Part shown: positions 44,891 to 55,799 of the stretch, piece by piece
How positions within the stretch are numbered: position 1 is the first letter of the stretch
Layout: the number at the start of each line of letters is the position of its first letter
NCBI GenBank assembly: GCA_024734495.1
Contig: JALMQS010000085.1
Span: 14,794,048-14,858,047, forward strand
From: Forficula auricularia
Lineage: Eukaryota; Arthropoda; Insecta; Dermaptera; Forficulidae
DNA: 64,000 bases
Direction: 5' to 3'
The notes under the pieces: model-generated
The model's input: only the letters and a program-made list of their open reading frames with translations
The model's database searches: none
What the model was told of the DNA's origin: nothing
Translations under genes and position numbers: made by a program

Positions 44891-44928
44891 TCGAATCTCA
44901 AGAAGAAACGGAAACAAACACACATATT

Positions 44929-45941
44929 ATGGAAAACAAAGAAATAAATATCGATCATTTAAATAAAGAAAGACAAGAAGAACTAAAGAACATGATCAAC
45001 GAATATCAATCATGTTTTGCAAAAAACAAATTCGATGTCGGCAAGATTAAGGATTTTGAAGCACAAGTCAAACTTAAAGAAGATAAGTACATAGCAAAAA
45101 AACCTTATAAGTGTTCACCAAGAGACCAAGAAGAAATAGAATATCAAGTTACGGAGTTACTGAAGAATAAATTAATTGAAGAATCTGATTCCCCATATGC
45201 GTCCCCAGTTACACTAGCTTACAAGAGAAGAAGGAAAAAAAACAAGGTTATGTGTTGATTATTCTGAATTGAACCGAATCGTAATCCCAGATGCACAACC
45301 ATTTCCAAAGATTGATGATATAATTATGGAAGTAAACAGATGTAAATGGTACACATCAATAGATATGAACTCAGCATTTTGGTCCATACCTATAAGAGAA
45401 AAAAGATCAAAAGAAGACAGCATTTGTGACCCAGAAAGGACATTGGCAATGGAGAGTGTTACCATTTGGATATAAAAACAGTAGTGCGATCTTCCAAAGA
45501 GTTTTGGCAAATACTATAAGAAGAAACAATATGGAAAAATTTTGTGTAAATTACATAGATGACATCCTAATATTCTCAGAAACGTTTGAAGAACATATGA
45601 AACATCTAAAACTATTATTTGAAGTTATAAAAAAACAAGGATATAAAATAAAAATGGAAAAATGCGAATTTGCAAAACATTCAATAAAATACCTTGGACA
45701 TATTATAGAAAACGGAAAAATATACCCTATTAAGGACAACTTACAATCCATCAAAGATTTAGAAAGACCCAAGAATAAAAGAATGGTACGTAAACTAATT
45801 GGAAAGATAAATTTTTACAGAAAATTTATTGACCATTGTACACAAAGATTGAGCCCACTTTACAATCTATTAAAAAAAGACTCCAAATTCAAATGGACAG
45901 AAGAATGCGAAAAATGTTTTCTGAAACAAAGCAATATCTAA
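44929..45941 (+). pseudogene. Reverse transcriptase of Ty3/gypsy element, broken
   Basis: Motifs in order: KPYKCSPRDQEEIEYQV and SPYASPVTLAYK (44929-45220), LCVDYSELNRI (from 45249), WYTSIDMNSAFWSIPI (about 45345), WQWRVLPFGYKNSSAIFQ (about 45450), then NYIDDILIF (about 45550) with the catalytic IDD in the YxDD position. HIKYLGHII-type and RKLIGKINFYRKFI motifs follow. Three apparent single-base frame breaks lie near 45225, 45410 and 45930. All catalytic residues are present. Several breaks lie close to A-rich runs. Confidence 0.88.
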
Positions 45942-47317
45942 TAACACCACCGGTTCTGGCTATATTTGACAATAAAAAGGATATAGTATTAGAGGTGGAT
46001 GCAAGCAGATTAGGAGTAGGAGCAGTGCTGAAGCAAGTCCAAGAAGATGGAAGCTTACATCCAGTGGGCTATTTCTCAAAAAAATTGACACCGGGTCAAA
46101 TGAAGAAAGAAGTGATGTTTATAGAATGTTTAGCCATGAAAGAGGCAATCATATATTGGCAATACCTACTTATAGGAAAATCATTTACTGTCATTACCGA
46201 TCATAAGCCGCTGGTAAACTTAAAAACAAAAGCAAGAACGGATGAAGCAATAGGTGATCTAATGCTTTATTTATCGCAATATAATTTTAAAGTGGTGTAT
46301 AGAGAAGGTAAGGATAATGTAGAAGCAGATTTTCTTTCAAGAAACCCAATATTAGAAACTAACGAAAATAATGAAGATTGTATTCAAATAGTGAATATGA
46401 TCGAAATAGATGAAATAATCAATGATCAAAATAGAATAAAAGAAGAAATTAAGAATACAAAAGGAACAATGAATAATGGAAACATAAAATTTAAAATCAT
46501 GAAAAATAAGAGAAGAATATACATCTCTAAAGAATTTGGTATAAATCTGATAGATAAAATACATAAATCCTATGGACATATAGGTTACAAACAAATAGCA
46601 AATAAGATAAGACCTTTTTATTATTTTAAGAAGATGGATGGCATCATTAAGGATTACTGCAAAAAATGTGAAATATGTATAAAAAACAAATCCAGAAGTT
46701 GTAAACCTTTGGGTGAATTATCAAGATTGGGACCAGCAAAATATCCATATCATATAATGTCTATGGACACAATCGGAGGATTTAAAGGATATAATTCCAC
46801 AAAAAAATACATGCATCTATTAATAGACCATTTTAGTAGATATGCGTGGATAATGACATCGAAAAGTCAAGTCCCAGAAGATTTTATAAAATTAATTAAT
46901 TTAGTAACAAAGGAAAACAAAATTGAAACACTATTGGTAGATCAATATAGCTCATTAAAATCAAAAAAATTCAAAGAATACATGAAAGAAAAGAAAATTA
47001 ATTTAATCTTCACGGCCGTAGATAGTCCCCAATCAAATGGAATGAACGAAAGACTGAATCAAACAATAGTTAATCGGATCAGATGTAAAATAAATGAAAA
47101 TAATAACAAGAGACCATGGACAAAAATTGCTGAGATATGCATCGAGGAATACAATAAGTCAATTCATAGCTCAACAAAATTTTCACCAGCAGAATTATTA
47201 ATAGGAGAAACATCGGAAATAATTCCAAAAGAAATACAAAAAGAAAAACAAGACCTTGAGGAAATCAGAAAGAAGCTTTCAAAAATTCAGAAATCAGTCA
47301 CCAAAGAAACAAATTAA
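45911..47317 (+). CDS. RNase H and integrase part of pol, open frame
   Basis: Long open frame usable from about 45911 (FSETKQYLITPP). RNase H: EVDASRLGVGAVL with catalytic Asp, FIECLAMKEAI with Glu, ITDHKPL with Asp, and NVEADFLSR. Integrase: zinc-binding HKSYGHIGYKQI...CKKCEIC (HHCC), then DDE residues in SMDTIGGF, LLVDQYSS and MNERLNQT. The central motif has DQYSS where many families have DNG. The frame ends at TAA 47315-47317. Upstream RT is in another frame. Confidence 0.9.
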   Translation, partial: KMFSETKQYLITPPVLAIFDNKKDIVLEVDASRLGVGAVLKQVQEDGSLHPVGYFSKKLTPGQMKKEVMFIECLAMKEAIIYWQYLLIGKSFTVITDHKPLVNLKTKARTDEAIGDLMLYLSQYNFKVVYREGKDNVEADFLSRNPILETNENNEDCIQIVNMIEIDEIINDQNRIKEEIKNTKGTMNNGNIKFKIMKNKRRIYISKEFGINLIDKIHKSYGHIGYKQIANKIRPFYYFKKMDGIIKDYCKKCEICIKNKSRSCKPLGELSRLGPAKYPYHIMSMDTIGGFKGYNSTKKYMHLLIDHFSRYAWIMTSKSQVPEDFIKLINLVTKENKIETLLVDQYSSLKSKKFKEYMKEKKINLIFTAVDSPQSNGMNERLNQTIVNRIRCKINENNNKRPWTKIAEICIEEYNKSIHSSTKFSPAELLIGETSEIIPKEIQKEKQDLEEIRKKLSKIQKSVTKETN

Positions 47318-47541
47318 GAATTGATAAGAAGAGAAGAACATACAAATTAGAAAAGAGGTGATTTAGTTTATGTCTCCAATGGAAATAAATTAAATAGAAA
47401 TAAATTAGACGAAGTCAGAAGAGGACCATATGAAATAAAAGAGAAAATTTCTGATACGATTTATGAAATTAACAGCAAGAAAAGAGGGAAGGAAGCAAAT
47501 CGATTCCATATATCAAAACTAATTCCTTACTCTTTTTCCTA
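47318..47541 (+). pseudogene. Integrase C-terminal GPY/F-type tail, out of frame
   Basis: After the stop at 47317 a shifted frame reads RGDLVYVSNGNKLNRNKLDE, RRGPYEIKEKI and RFHISKLIP before a stop at about 47541. GPY is the hallmark of the chromatin/DNA-binding tail of Ty3/gypsy integrases. The stop and frame change separate it from the catalytic core. Confidence 0.7.
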
Positions 47542-47568
47542 GGAAAAAAGACTCCCGAACGAAGGGAG

Positions 47569-47848
47569 GTGTAAATTGTATCTCCCGCTTATATAAATTA
47601 TATTAAATTATCTGAGGTTGGTAGTATTGCATAGTGTCCTCGACTCAACTATGTTCACTCTTAATAGACCACATGTTATGACATTAAATGAGTGTGTATA
47701 TTGATGAAAGGACTCTTATTCAATTCTACTATACTTTCAGGTAACTATCATTTATAACTTATCTTGTATATTATCTATTGCATTTATAAATAAAACCCTA
47801 CTATACTTTCAGAATCGTCTAACGTTCAATTTACCCAATCCACACTCT

Positions 47849-47852
<4 letters not shown>
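47569..47852 (+). repeat. 3' LTR of Ty3/gypsy element
   Basis: Matches 43083-43365 almost perfectly. It is preceded directly by the polypurine tract AAGGGAGG and followed by the (TA)n microsatellite. Confidence 0.92.

Positions 47853-47942
<90 letters not shown>
47853..47942. repeat. (TA)n microsatellite
   Basis: About 40 uninterrupted TA units ending in TGTGTGTG. The LTR element inserted at or in this tract, since TA repeats lie on both sides. Confidence 0.95.
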
Positions 47943-47944
<2 letters not shown>

Positions 47945-48501
47945 GGAGCTGAACTCTTCACTGATCCCTGCGTGTGGGTTCCGTGTGGCTTGTTGCGTTA
48001 TTTGTGTCTAGGGTAGGAGATTTATCAAATAAAAGTTTCACTTAAGATAAAATATTTATTAACAAGATAACAAGTATAATATTCTATATACAGGTGAATG
48101 ACAACTTTCATTCGAAGGGCGTTATTATAAAGGCGTAATTGTATTATCGTAATTCGTTAAGAGTGTTCGTAAAGGGGTTGAATCTATCGTGTATCGTTGA
48201 ATCTGTTCGTGTCTGACTGTTGTCCGTATAATGGTCAGATTGGAAGTGTAGCTAGAGCTCTCGTAGACATCATCTCATAAGGGTAGTGGGAGAATACATC
48301 ATGTGACAAATATTATCAATTACGGGTGGAATTCAAACAAGTACGTAGGGGGATTGTGGTATTCCACCTTATTCACGCCTCACTTACTCAAGTTTCAGAC
48401 AATGTTCCTTTTGTACTGAAAAGAATGAAAATACCTTTGCAAGGGTTCGTTTGTTGTGCGGAAAGGGCCTTAGGTCGTGGAACCCAGTGGACTGACTATT
48501 A
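47939..48501 (-). mobile_element. Possible solo LTR
   Basis: On the minus strand it starts TGTAATAGTCAGTCCACTGG and ends CAGCTCCCACACA. AATAAATATTTTATC lies about 110 bp before the end, as expected for a polyadenylation signal in an LTR. No second copy or target duplication found; the 67-codon plus frame looks random. Confidence 0.3.
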
Positions 48502-48739
48502 CATCTCTGTTGAATATGAGCGCAATTAAAAATTTCTATAATAATATTTCAAACCTGCATATATATCTCATAATTTGTGATTAATTTAGTGTAAGCTTTT
48601 TATTTAATAACTAGTTAATATTGAATATTTAAAAAAATGACAATGCTTTGTTCAATTTAAAATTGGCCAATAAAAGCAATTGCATAACAATTGATTATTG
48701 AACCTTTAATTTTCTCGAAACAACAAAAAATGGATTGCA

Positions 48740-48761
48740 CCACTTTCAAAATAAACGGTCC
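48740..48761 (-). repeat. Right member of a 22-bp inverted pair
   Basis: Exact complement of 43034-43055. Downstream, ATTTGTATCAAGCAG and CGACTACTCTCAGCAAAA belong to the dispersed repeat end also seen at 40447. Confidence 0.6.
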
Positions 48762-48986
48762 ATATATGTGTTTATTTGTATCAAGCAGATTGACAACCTG
48801 AATGATTTCTCTTTATATACCAACAACTCGACTACTCTCAGCAAAATAAAATCTTTTAAATTAAATCATTGAAATTTTTTTACAAATGTCTACCCGCCAA
48901 AGCCGCAACTGATAGTTAATAATATAAATATAATTTTAGTTTCTTAATATAGACTGTCTAAATATATAATATATATATATATATAT

Positions 48987-49809
48987 CAGTGGCGATTAGT
49001 GACTTTTCAACCAGGGAGTGCTGACCAAAAAAGTACCCTTCATTTTTTGAAATTTTATTTTATTCTTCACTTTTTTCAAAATCTCAATGAATTTGGCATC
49101 ATTTTTGTTATTTTTCAAATTTAAGATTAGATTTTTAAAAAATATATTTCGGGATCTTCGCCCAAAACGGATACTACTTTGTGTGAGTGAGGGTAGGAGT
49201 CAGCAATTAATTCTTGTGACTTAAACTCCACAGACTCAGATAGAAATCGACCATCTTGCACAATGAAACAGCCTGTCCTTTAAGAAAATCTTAAATTCCT
49301 CCTAATTCTATTGCTATAAGCAAGCTATGACTTGTCTTTAGCACTCTTAGTTATTTCCCATCTTATATATTGAGAGGTCTTAGAAATATATTACTCCAAA
49401 GGTTCTCGAATCATTTTTATTTATTCCTTTTTTGTATTATTTCTATTTTAATAGTTCCCCAGCGAGAACAATTTTTATTCGACTGAAACTCGTCTGGACT
49501 TGTCTTTGACATGCTTGAACTGGAAGATATAATTACCACGCAGGGAGTTCAAACCTTCTATCCGCACCCTTTTCCGAAAAATTATTCATTTTAATTGCCC
49601 CTTGAAACTATGGAACAATTTTATTTCATTTTCGAGAATCATTATACTTTTCAAAAGAAAAAGTGTTTTTTAAGAAATATTTGAAATAACGGATAATAAT
49701 TTGAAAATTTAAAGAACCTCCTGAAATTGTGAAGTCGAAATTTATATGAAAATACTCTGAAAATGTTTGCAATTTTATGGATGCGCCATCCATAGACCAC
49801 ACGCCACTG
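48987..49809 (+). mobile_element. CAGTGGCG-ended hAT-like element, copy 2
   Basis: Termini CAGTGGCGATTAGTGAC and CCACACGCCACTG with (TA)n on both sides. Internal ends match 13114-13260 and 15280-15350 (CCAGGG, TTTTATTTTATTCTTCAC, CATCCATAGACC). No transposase frame. An 8-bp duplication is plausible but cannot be separated from the TA repeats. Confidence 0.55.
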
Positions 49810-50411
49810 TTATATATATATATATTTAAAAAACTGATCTCCCATGATTCACTTTTTGTTACAATCAAAAATTTCTATTAGAGATTACTACTTTATACCC
49901 TTGGTTTCAAGAAAGAATAGACAGCCCAATTCTATTAGGAATAAGAAAGATACTTGATTAAATATAAAAGAAAATCCCGGAAAGGGAAGGCCCTGTGGAT
50001 GGGGATTTATGATTAGAAAAATCCTATAAGGCTTCAATTTCTTTTTACTATTCGCTTTACAAGAGTAATAACATATTTTTATTTTCTCAGATTACGTCTA
50101 TTTTGGGTTATCAAATTAGAAACATTAACCTGGACTAAGATGTAATTATTACAATTTTAAAAGGTCAATTACTCTGTTAAATTTATTCTTAAATTTTTCT
50201 CTTGGCCTTTTATTCTAACTCCCAAATCAATTTATTATACGTATTTGTAAATAAATATTTGATTGAGAAAAAAAGCAAGGAAAATGAAGAGAACAAATTC
50301 TGAATCAAATAATTTAATGGAAAATCATTTTTAATGTTGCAACATTCGCATCCATAGTAAATTAGTAAAAGGAATAGTAGGAAACTGGTCAAAATTAAAA
50401 CACGGTTTTAT

Positions 50412-50468
50412 ATTAAATGAGCCAGACGTTATTGTCAGTTTATTCTGACTTCCTCAGTGGCCCATTTT
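50412..50468 (-). ncRNA. Degenerate hammerhead-like motif, left arm
   Basis: On the minus strand CUGAGGA (50457-50451) satisfies CUGANGA. Stem II GUCAG/CUGAC is intact, but the GAAA box reads AAUAA. Probably inactive. Confidence 0.4.
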
Positions 50469-50540
50469 ATCACTCTTTTCAAAAAACGATTTTACTATGT
50501 TTTGTCTTATAGTGAAATTGTTTTTTGACAAAGAGTGATA

Positions 50541-50595
50541 AAATGGGCCACTGAGTAAGTCAGAATATACTGACTGAAACGTCTGTCCCATTTAA
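50541..50595 (+). ncRNA. Degenerate hammerhead-like motif, right arm
   Basis: CTGAGTA at 50551-50557, stem II AGUCAG/CUGACU (6 bp, loop AAUAUA), GAAAC at 50576-50580 and GUC at 50581-50583. Stem I pairs AAAUGGGCCA upstream with UGUCCCAUUU downstream with one mismatch. The G8 position is U, so it is likely inactive. The two arms keep complementary halves of the core. Confidence 0.5.
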
Positions 50596-50887
50596 TAAAA
50601 ACTATGTGTTTTAATTTTGTCCAGTTCCCTACTATTACTGTTACTAATCATTTTTAATATTTGAAAAACCGACGTTTCAGAGTTTTATTTTAAATTAAAA
50701 TAAGTAAATTGAAAAAATTAAACTTCTGCTTAAATACATTTTTACACGGATACATCACACTCTAGGCTAAAAATAATAAATGTCGTTTATGTGGCTGGTA
50801 CAAAACTTTAGTACAAAACGAATTGTCTATATCAGATCAGGTATTGATCTCATGAGAAATAACAGATAAAATATTTATAATTAAAAA

Positions 50888-50930
50888 TATTGATGATGAA
50901 GATCAAACCTTTGAAACTAGTGTCTCAAAC
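50888..50930 (+). ncRNA. Decayed H1-type hammerhead motif
   Basis: TGATGA at 50894-50899, an extra A, a weak stem, then GAAAC at 50913-50917, UAGU, GUC. It aligns to the H1 motif, but stem II is mostly lost. Confidence 0.3.
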
Positions 50931-50934
50931 AAAT

Positions 50935-51245
50935 AAATTATATGTATACATTTACCAGCAGAGATCAACCTCAAGGGTTTCTCTTTATCTAATACGAAAA
51001 ACCCAGACTTTCTCCCTTTCAACCCCTAAAATGAATCGGTGAAGATTGTAGGGTAAAGCATCTATTATACTTATTATATGAAATTAATGCTAAAAAAAAA
51101 TCTGCTAAAAGTTGACATAATAGTAGAGTTTGGGGGATTAATAAAAGTAAAAATTAATCACAAAAACTTTTCTACCCTTAAACTTTAAAATGAAAAGTAA
51201 TATCTGTAGGTTTAATTAACTCTTTCAAAAAAATGAATAACTTAA
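50935..51245. other. No gene recognised
   Basis: A+T-rich; CTCTTTCAAAAAA is repeated at about 51220 and 51245. No coding potential seen. Confidence 0.4.
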
Positions 51246-51249
51246 CTCT

Positions 51250-51775
51250 TTCAAAAAACTATAAAAACTAAAGTTATGTACATTATTAGCGTACAAAAAG
51301 AAGGGAAATCTCACCCAAAACATTTCTCTGAAATAACAGGTCAAGTTAGAAAAAGTAGTGAAATCTAGTGTGCAGTCAAGTTAAATTTGCAAAGAATAAT
51401 TAAGTTGAAAAATAAGACTTTCAAATCAAACGCATTCTTTCCATTTTGATTGATAATCTAAATTTTTAATTTAAATTATTTTCATGAAACTTGGTTGGTC
51501 ACGAATTTAGTTCATTTATTCTAATGACATAATGCGTACCAGCAAAGTTTCATTCAAATTAAACACAAATCTAGATTGTCATTCAAGCTGGAAAAGAATG
51601 CATTTAAATTGAATTTCATCTTATTTATTCTTGGCGAATTTAACCGGCTTCACTAGATTTCACTATTTTTCGAACTGGACCTGTTTTTTCACAGAAAAAT
51701 TTTGGGTGGTATAATTTACTTAAATGTTTTAATGAGTTCTTCTTTGCATAATCTAAAATTATATACTTAGCTAGT
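51250..51775. repeat. Diverged fold-back repeat
   Basis: Arms are inverted around about 51510. Best-conserved parts are 51312-51372 (AGTGAAATCTAGTG) and 51649-51708 (CACTAGATTTCACT). Arms of about 190 bp or more, diverged, non-coding. Confidence 0.65.
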
Positions 51776-51779
51776 TGAA

Positions 51780-53160
51780 ATATTAAGGCCCATCCGACAG
51801 GAGAAGCCTAACGTACAGAGTAAGAGAAGTTTTTTCTTGCCTTATTTATTTATTCATATTTGTTCCATTCAAATCAATTTTCATGTAGGATGTTCTTTGT
51901 TGATGGTAGTTACATTTCCTAGAATTCCTTATTTTTCTTATTACTCTTTTCATTATAGACTCAAAGCCTGTTTATTTCCTATTAAAATAGAGAGGTTCTT
52001 CCGGTGAAGAGATGGTGTTAATTATATCCGCCTTTCTGTTTAATTCATTGATTCAGTGAATAATTAAACTTATTTCTTCACAAAGGAGGATGCTGGACAG
52101 ACTTTCTTATAGGTCAAATCATTATATTAATCTGCAATGAATAAATAAAAAAGAAATAAAATAAACAGGAAATAAAACAGTTTTTCGTTCTCGTCCTTCA
52201 ATTTTTTGAGACCACTCTCCTCCCCCTTTTCGGGTATTTCAAGTACCACACACTATAGAATAGATACGTATTTTCGTACGGATTTTGTCATTTTTTCAAA
52301 AAAAAATTTTTAATATAATTAAGTTAGACTGTTAATAAACAATGTTTGTCCATTGATGTATTTAAATTTTCCAATATGCCTAATTATATCACATCCATGA
52401 ATTGAAATTGAGAAAAAATTTATACGGAACAATAACAGATAAAAAAGAAATAAATAAATAAAAACCTAATTTAAAGGAAAATTCACATGTAAACTATTTG
52501 AACTTATACCTAAAGTTAATAGCTAAATGGTTTAATTTAGGTTTTAAAAGCTAATTATTCTTCGACCCACCTTTACTGAGGTTTAGGCGTTTCAGAATTA
52601 AAACATAATCAGCTATAGTCAGATACCCATTATAAAAGAGAATAAAATGCCATTAAAAGTTTGTTCTAGTGCCAAAACGTTTCGCCACCAAGAATTGATC
52701 ACATTTTGGGTTTTCTAGCTTTTAAACTTCAAGATGAAAAATACAAAAAATCCCAAAAACTTTTTATGAATTTTAACAAATTGACTGAGTTTATTAAGCG
52801 TTATTTGTATTTTAATAATGTAGGATTGAAATAAAAAAAAAATCATGCGTGAGACACTCGTGCGGGAGAAGTGAGAACTCTTAGCTCCTTTATTTAATTC
52901 AAGAGAATGTTTCTTAATTAAATAAAAAATATTACATGCGGGTAGTGTCTATGATATACTATATAGGATGGAGAGAGTAGGTAGGAGAGGAGAGGAGGAA
53001 GCGTTTCCACATTGATGTTCAGGCCAATTTGCTCTACGGCGGGTATAAAAGTTTTCACTTCAAAAAAAAAAAAAAAAAAATGAAAGAAAGAAAGCTGATT
53101 TGAAATGTTTTAGAAACATGAGAAGCAGGTAAGCCTCCGGAAATGTATATACTTATTCAT
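51780..53160. other. A+T-rich DNA, no gene recognised
   Basis: Searched both strands by eye without finding a credible frame or a match to the window's repeat families. Poly-A tract at about 53062-53079. Confidence 0.45.
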
Positions 53161-53174
53161 TTTTTATATCTAGG

Positions 53175-54024
53175 TTAGGGTTCTCCTGATTTTGGATATT
53201 TTTGAATATTTATGCTGACAGGGGCTCATATGGTTAGAAATAAATTTAAAAAAATATCCCCCAAGTTTCAAGTCTCGTCTCAATTTTAACCTAGTGCTAC
53301 AGAGCGATTAAGTTTCCCATCTAAATAACATGGGATTTTGGCATTGAACGATCAATTTTTATTCCGGCCAAGTAATGTTTCAAAAATTTTTGAAACTCTG
53401 TAGACTTTATCCTTATAATATTATCTACCCTTCAGAATTTTTACAGATTTTTAGCTATTACAATTTTGGAGTTCCATCTAGATAAAATACTACTATATCT
53501 TAGTATTAGTAAGCTATAAACTCTAAAATTATAATAGCTAAAAATTTGTAAAAATTCTGAAGGATAGAAACTATTATAAGGATAAAGTCTCCAGAGTTTC
53601 AAATTTTTTGAACCATTACTTTGGCCGGAATAATAAATTGATCGTTCAATGCCAAAAACCCCATTTTATTTAGATGCTAATCGCTGTGTAGAACTAAGCT
53701 AAAATTTAATTAGGAGCAGTTGTATGTCGGTTGATAAGCTCTTTTTAAACGTTGACAAATGGTAAAACCTTAAAATTCGCCTTGTGCCAGGTGGGATGGC
53801 CAATCAGATGACAGGAACTTTCATCTGATTGGCCATACCACCGCGCACAAGTTGAATTCTAAGTTTTTACCATTTGCCAACGTTTAAAAAGAGTTTACAA
53901 ACCGACATACAACTGGCCCTTAGAGACTTAAAGCTTGAGGGATATTTTTTTTAATTTATTTCTAGCCATATGAGCCCCTGTCAGCGTAAATATTCGAAAA
54001 TATCCAAAATAAGGAGTACCCTAA
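53175..54024. mobile_element. Family M fold-back element, copy 1
   Basis: Inverted arms run from TTAGGGTTCTCCTGATTTTGG to CCAAAATAAGGAGTACCCTAA. Internal landmarks are mirrored: TATCCCCCAAGTTTCAAG against GCTTGAGGGATA, and AACTCTGTAGACTTTATCC against GGATAAAGTCTCCAGAGTTT. Loop about 53490-53525. The right arm is lengthened by a Harbinger-like MITE at 53713-53919. Without that insertion the arms would be about equal. Confidence 0.8.
53713..53919 (+). mobile_element. PIF/Harbinger-like MITE, copy 3, nested
   Basis: 207 bp, GGAGCAGTTGTATGTCGG to CCGACATACAACTGGCCC, flanked by TTA at 53710-53712 and 53920-53922. Internal hairpin GGCCAATCAGATGA/TCATCTGATTGGCC. Inserted into one arm of family M copy 1, so it is younger than that element. 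Confidence 0.8.
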
Positions 54025-54207
54025 TGTAGGTATATATTTATTTGCATCAAGTAGAGACAACCTCATTGTTTTCTTCTTGTTAGGATTACATTAGCCTGTG
54101 ATTTATTTTTATTATTTTTTATTAGTTATTAACTATTTATTTGACTCGTGAGAGGCTGACTAAAATGGAATAATTCGAGGCCATTATAAAAATTTTAGAA
54201 AAAAATA

Positions 54208-54942
54208 AAAACCGACTTCAAAAATTAAGTGCAACAAATATAAAAATACACTAAAAGGTATAAAATAATTATTATCTTATTTAGTTACAACTAAACGACG
54301 GAAATATTAACACGAAATTACTTTTTAAAGTCGGTGCCAAACAAACTATACCTATAAGCGAGCGTACCCGCCAAACGTACTAAGTAAGATCCGTCGAGTG
54401 CGATTCATAAAAAAGGTATATGTTTGGCACCAACTTCAAAAAGTAATTTCGTGTTAATATTTCGTCGTTTAGTTGTAACTAAATAAGATAATAATTATTT
54501 TATACCTTTTTAGTGTATTTTTATATTTGTTGCACTTAATTTTTGAAGTCGGTTTTTATTTTTTTCTTAAAAATTTTTATTTTTCTCTTTTTAGTGATGT
54601 TATTAATAGTGATTATATCATCAGAACTTGACCAAATTAATATGACACCATCCCTAAGACACCCCCTTTCGGATAAAAAAAGAACCATCGAAATCGGTTC
54701 ATAAACAAAGAGGTTAGGTCTAAACAAACCTAAACAAACCTAATAAAAAAGGTCTAATACCTATGAAAAAAAAATCGAAAAAAAATGGGACCAATCGGAA
54801 GCTAGACTGGACCCAATGCAAAAAAAATTTTCAAAATCGGTTGACAATTGGCGGAGATATGAGGTAACATAGGCACAAAAAAAAAAAAAAAAAAAATTCA
54901 ATCGAATAGAACCTCCTCCTTTTTTTAGCAGAGTCGGTTAAA
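54208..54942 (-). mobile_element. Family E element, copy 3, with internal palindrome
   Basis: Matches copy 1 in reverse. Its left part, 54208-54556, is itself an inverted repeat: ACCGACTTCAAAAATTAAGTG against CACTTAATTTTTGAAGTCGG. It is therefore a duplicated, folded end. Right terminus GAGTCGGTTAAAAA. Confidence 0.65.
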
Positions 54943-55084
54943 AAAGAAAAAAAAAAAGATTTTTTTATTATTATTTCTCTAATAATTTTGATTTATATGT
55001 ATAGGAATACCTATAACCTCGATTATTCATTAGAAGAGACGAGGATTGAATTTGCAAGCGGGTGTTATTTAAATGATTATACAT

Positions 55085-55380
55085 TGGTTGGTGGTAGGGA
55101 GGGGTGGAACTAATAAAGTGAGGGTGGTGGGGTGGCTCGTGACTCGGAGGACACCTGCACTGGGCTGCGCCTGCTGCGCCCCTTGACGGATTGCTTGTGC
55201 ACTCTACAGGGCTACAGGATACGGGACGCTGGACCTGGGCTGCTGTCGCCATGGCAACCCTCCCTCAAGCGAGCATCCCTTCCCCGTCCGATTTCTGGAA
55301 TGCGCGATGTCTCTTTCTCTTCCCCTCCCCCCCCCTCCCCACTCCCTCCTCTACCCATTTCCAGATCTTTTCAATAGCAC
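55085..55380. other. GC-rich island with mirrored start-codon context
   Basis: Strikingly GC-rich against the background. Around 55245-55260 the sequence GTCGCCATGGCAACC gives ATG with a strong Kozak context on both strands. The minus-strand reading begins MATAAQVQRPVSCSP and reaches a CAG/GTGTCC donor-like site at about 55150. The plus reading begins MATLPQASIPSPSDF. Neither resembles a known protein. This could be a CpG-island promoter or first exon, or an unclassified repeat. Confidence 0.25.
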
Positions 55381-55799
55381 TGGGCAATTGCCAGACCCAT
55401 CAAATTTTGCATAGTTCTTTAAAAGAAGATATCAAAATTGAAGAAATCATTGAGTGATAAGTATAAAATAAACTGATGTGGCCATTCGCATGACTTTACC
55501 ATACGCCTACCCCTCTCTTTATATTTAATATTTCGCTACTCCAGAACAAAACTGGCCTAACTCAAAAAAAGCGATTTTTCAGGAAAAACTATTAAAGTTT
55601 CTTCTTTTCCCTTCCTTTGATATCCTGCGTTATTCGATTGTTGAAATTTTGCACGAATCATCACAATCCTAGAACTCCCTATAGATTTCCAGAGGTTTTT
55701 CCCCCCTCCCTATACCATTATTATTTTTATCACTAGTTTATGAGCAAAACTTCAAAATGTTCTTTTCTTGCACCGAAATATTTAGGTCTTTTAAAGACT

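Larger units (their letters stand above)
43083..47852 (+). mobile_element. Ty3/gypsy LTR retrotransposon, complete but frame-broken
   Basis: About 4.77 kb with two LTRs of about 283 bp (TGTAAATTG...CTTACA), internal gag-pol order gag, protease, RT, RNase H, integrase with a GPY/F-type tail, and a purine tract AAGGGAGG just before the 3' LTR. Integrase after RNase H places it in Ty3/gypsy. It lies in a TA-rich site, so the target duplication cannot be read uniquely. The LTRs differ at one substitution I can see (AAAG against AACG near the right end), implying a young insertion, yet the coding region has several frame breaks. Confidence 0.92.
50357..50648. mobile_element. Fold-back element with hammerhead-like cores in both arms
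   Basis: Two arms of about 130 bp: TAGTAGGAAACTGGTCAAAA near 50376 against TTGTCCAGTTCCCTACTA near 50615, and AAATGGGCCACTGAG and its complement nearer the centre. Each arm carries one degenerate hammerhead motif. Confidence 0.6.

Noticed and set aside
47865..47936. Target-site duplication of the LTR element
   Set aside because: Both flanks are TA repeats, so any 4-6 bp duplication would be untestable here.
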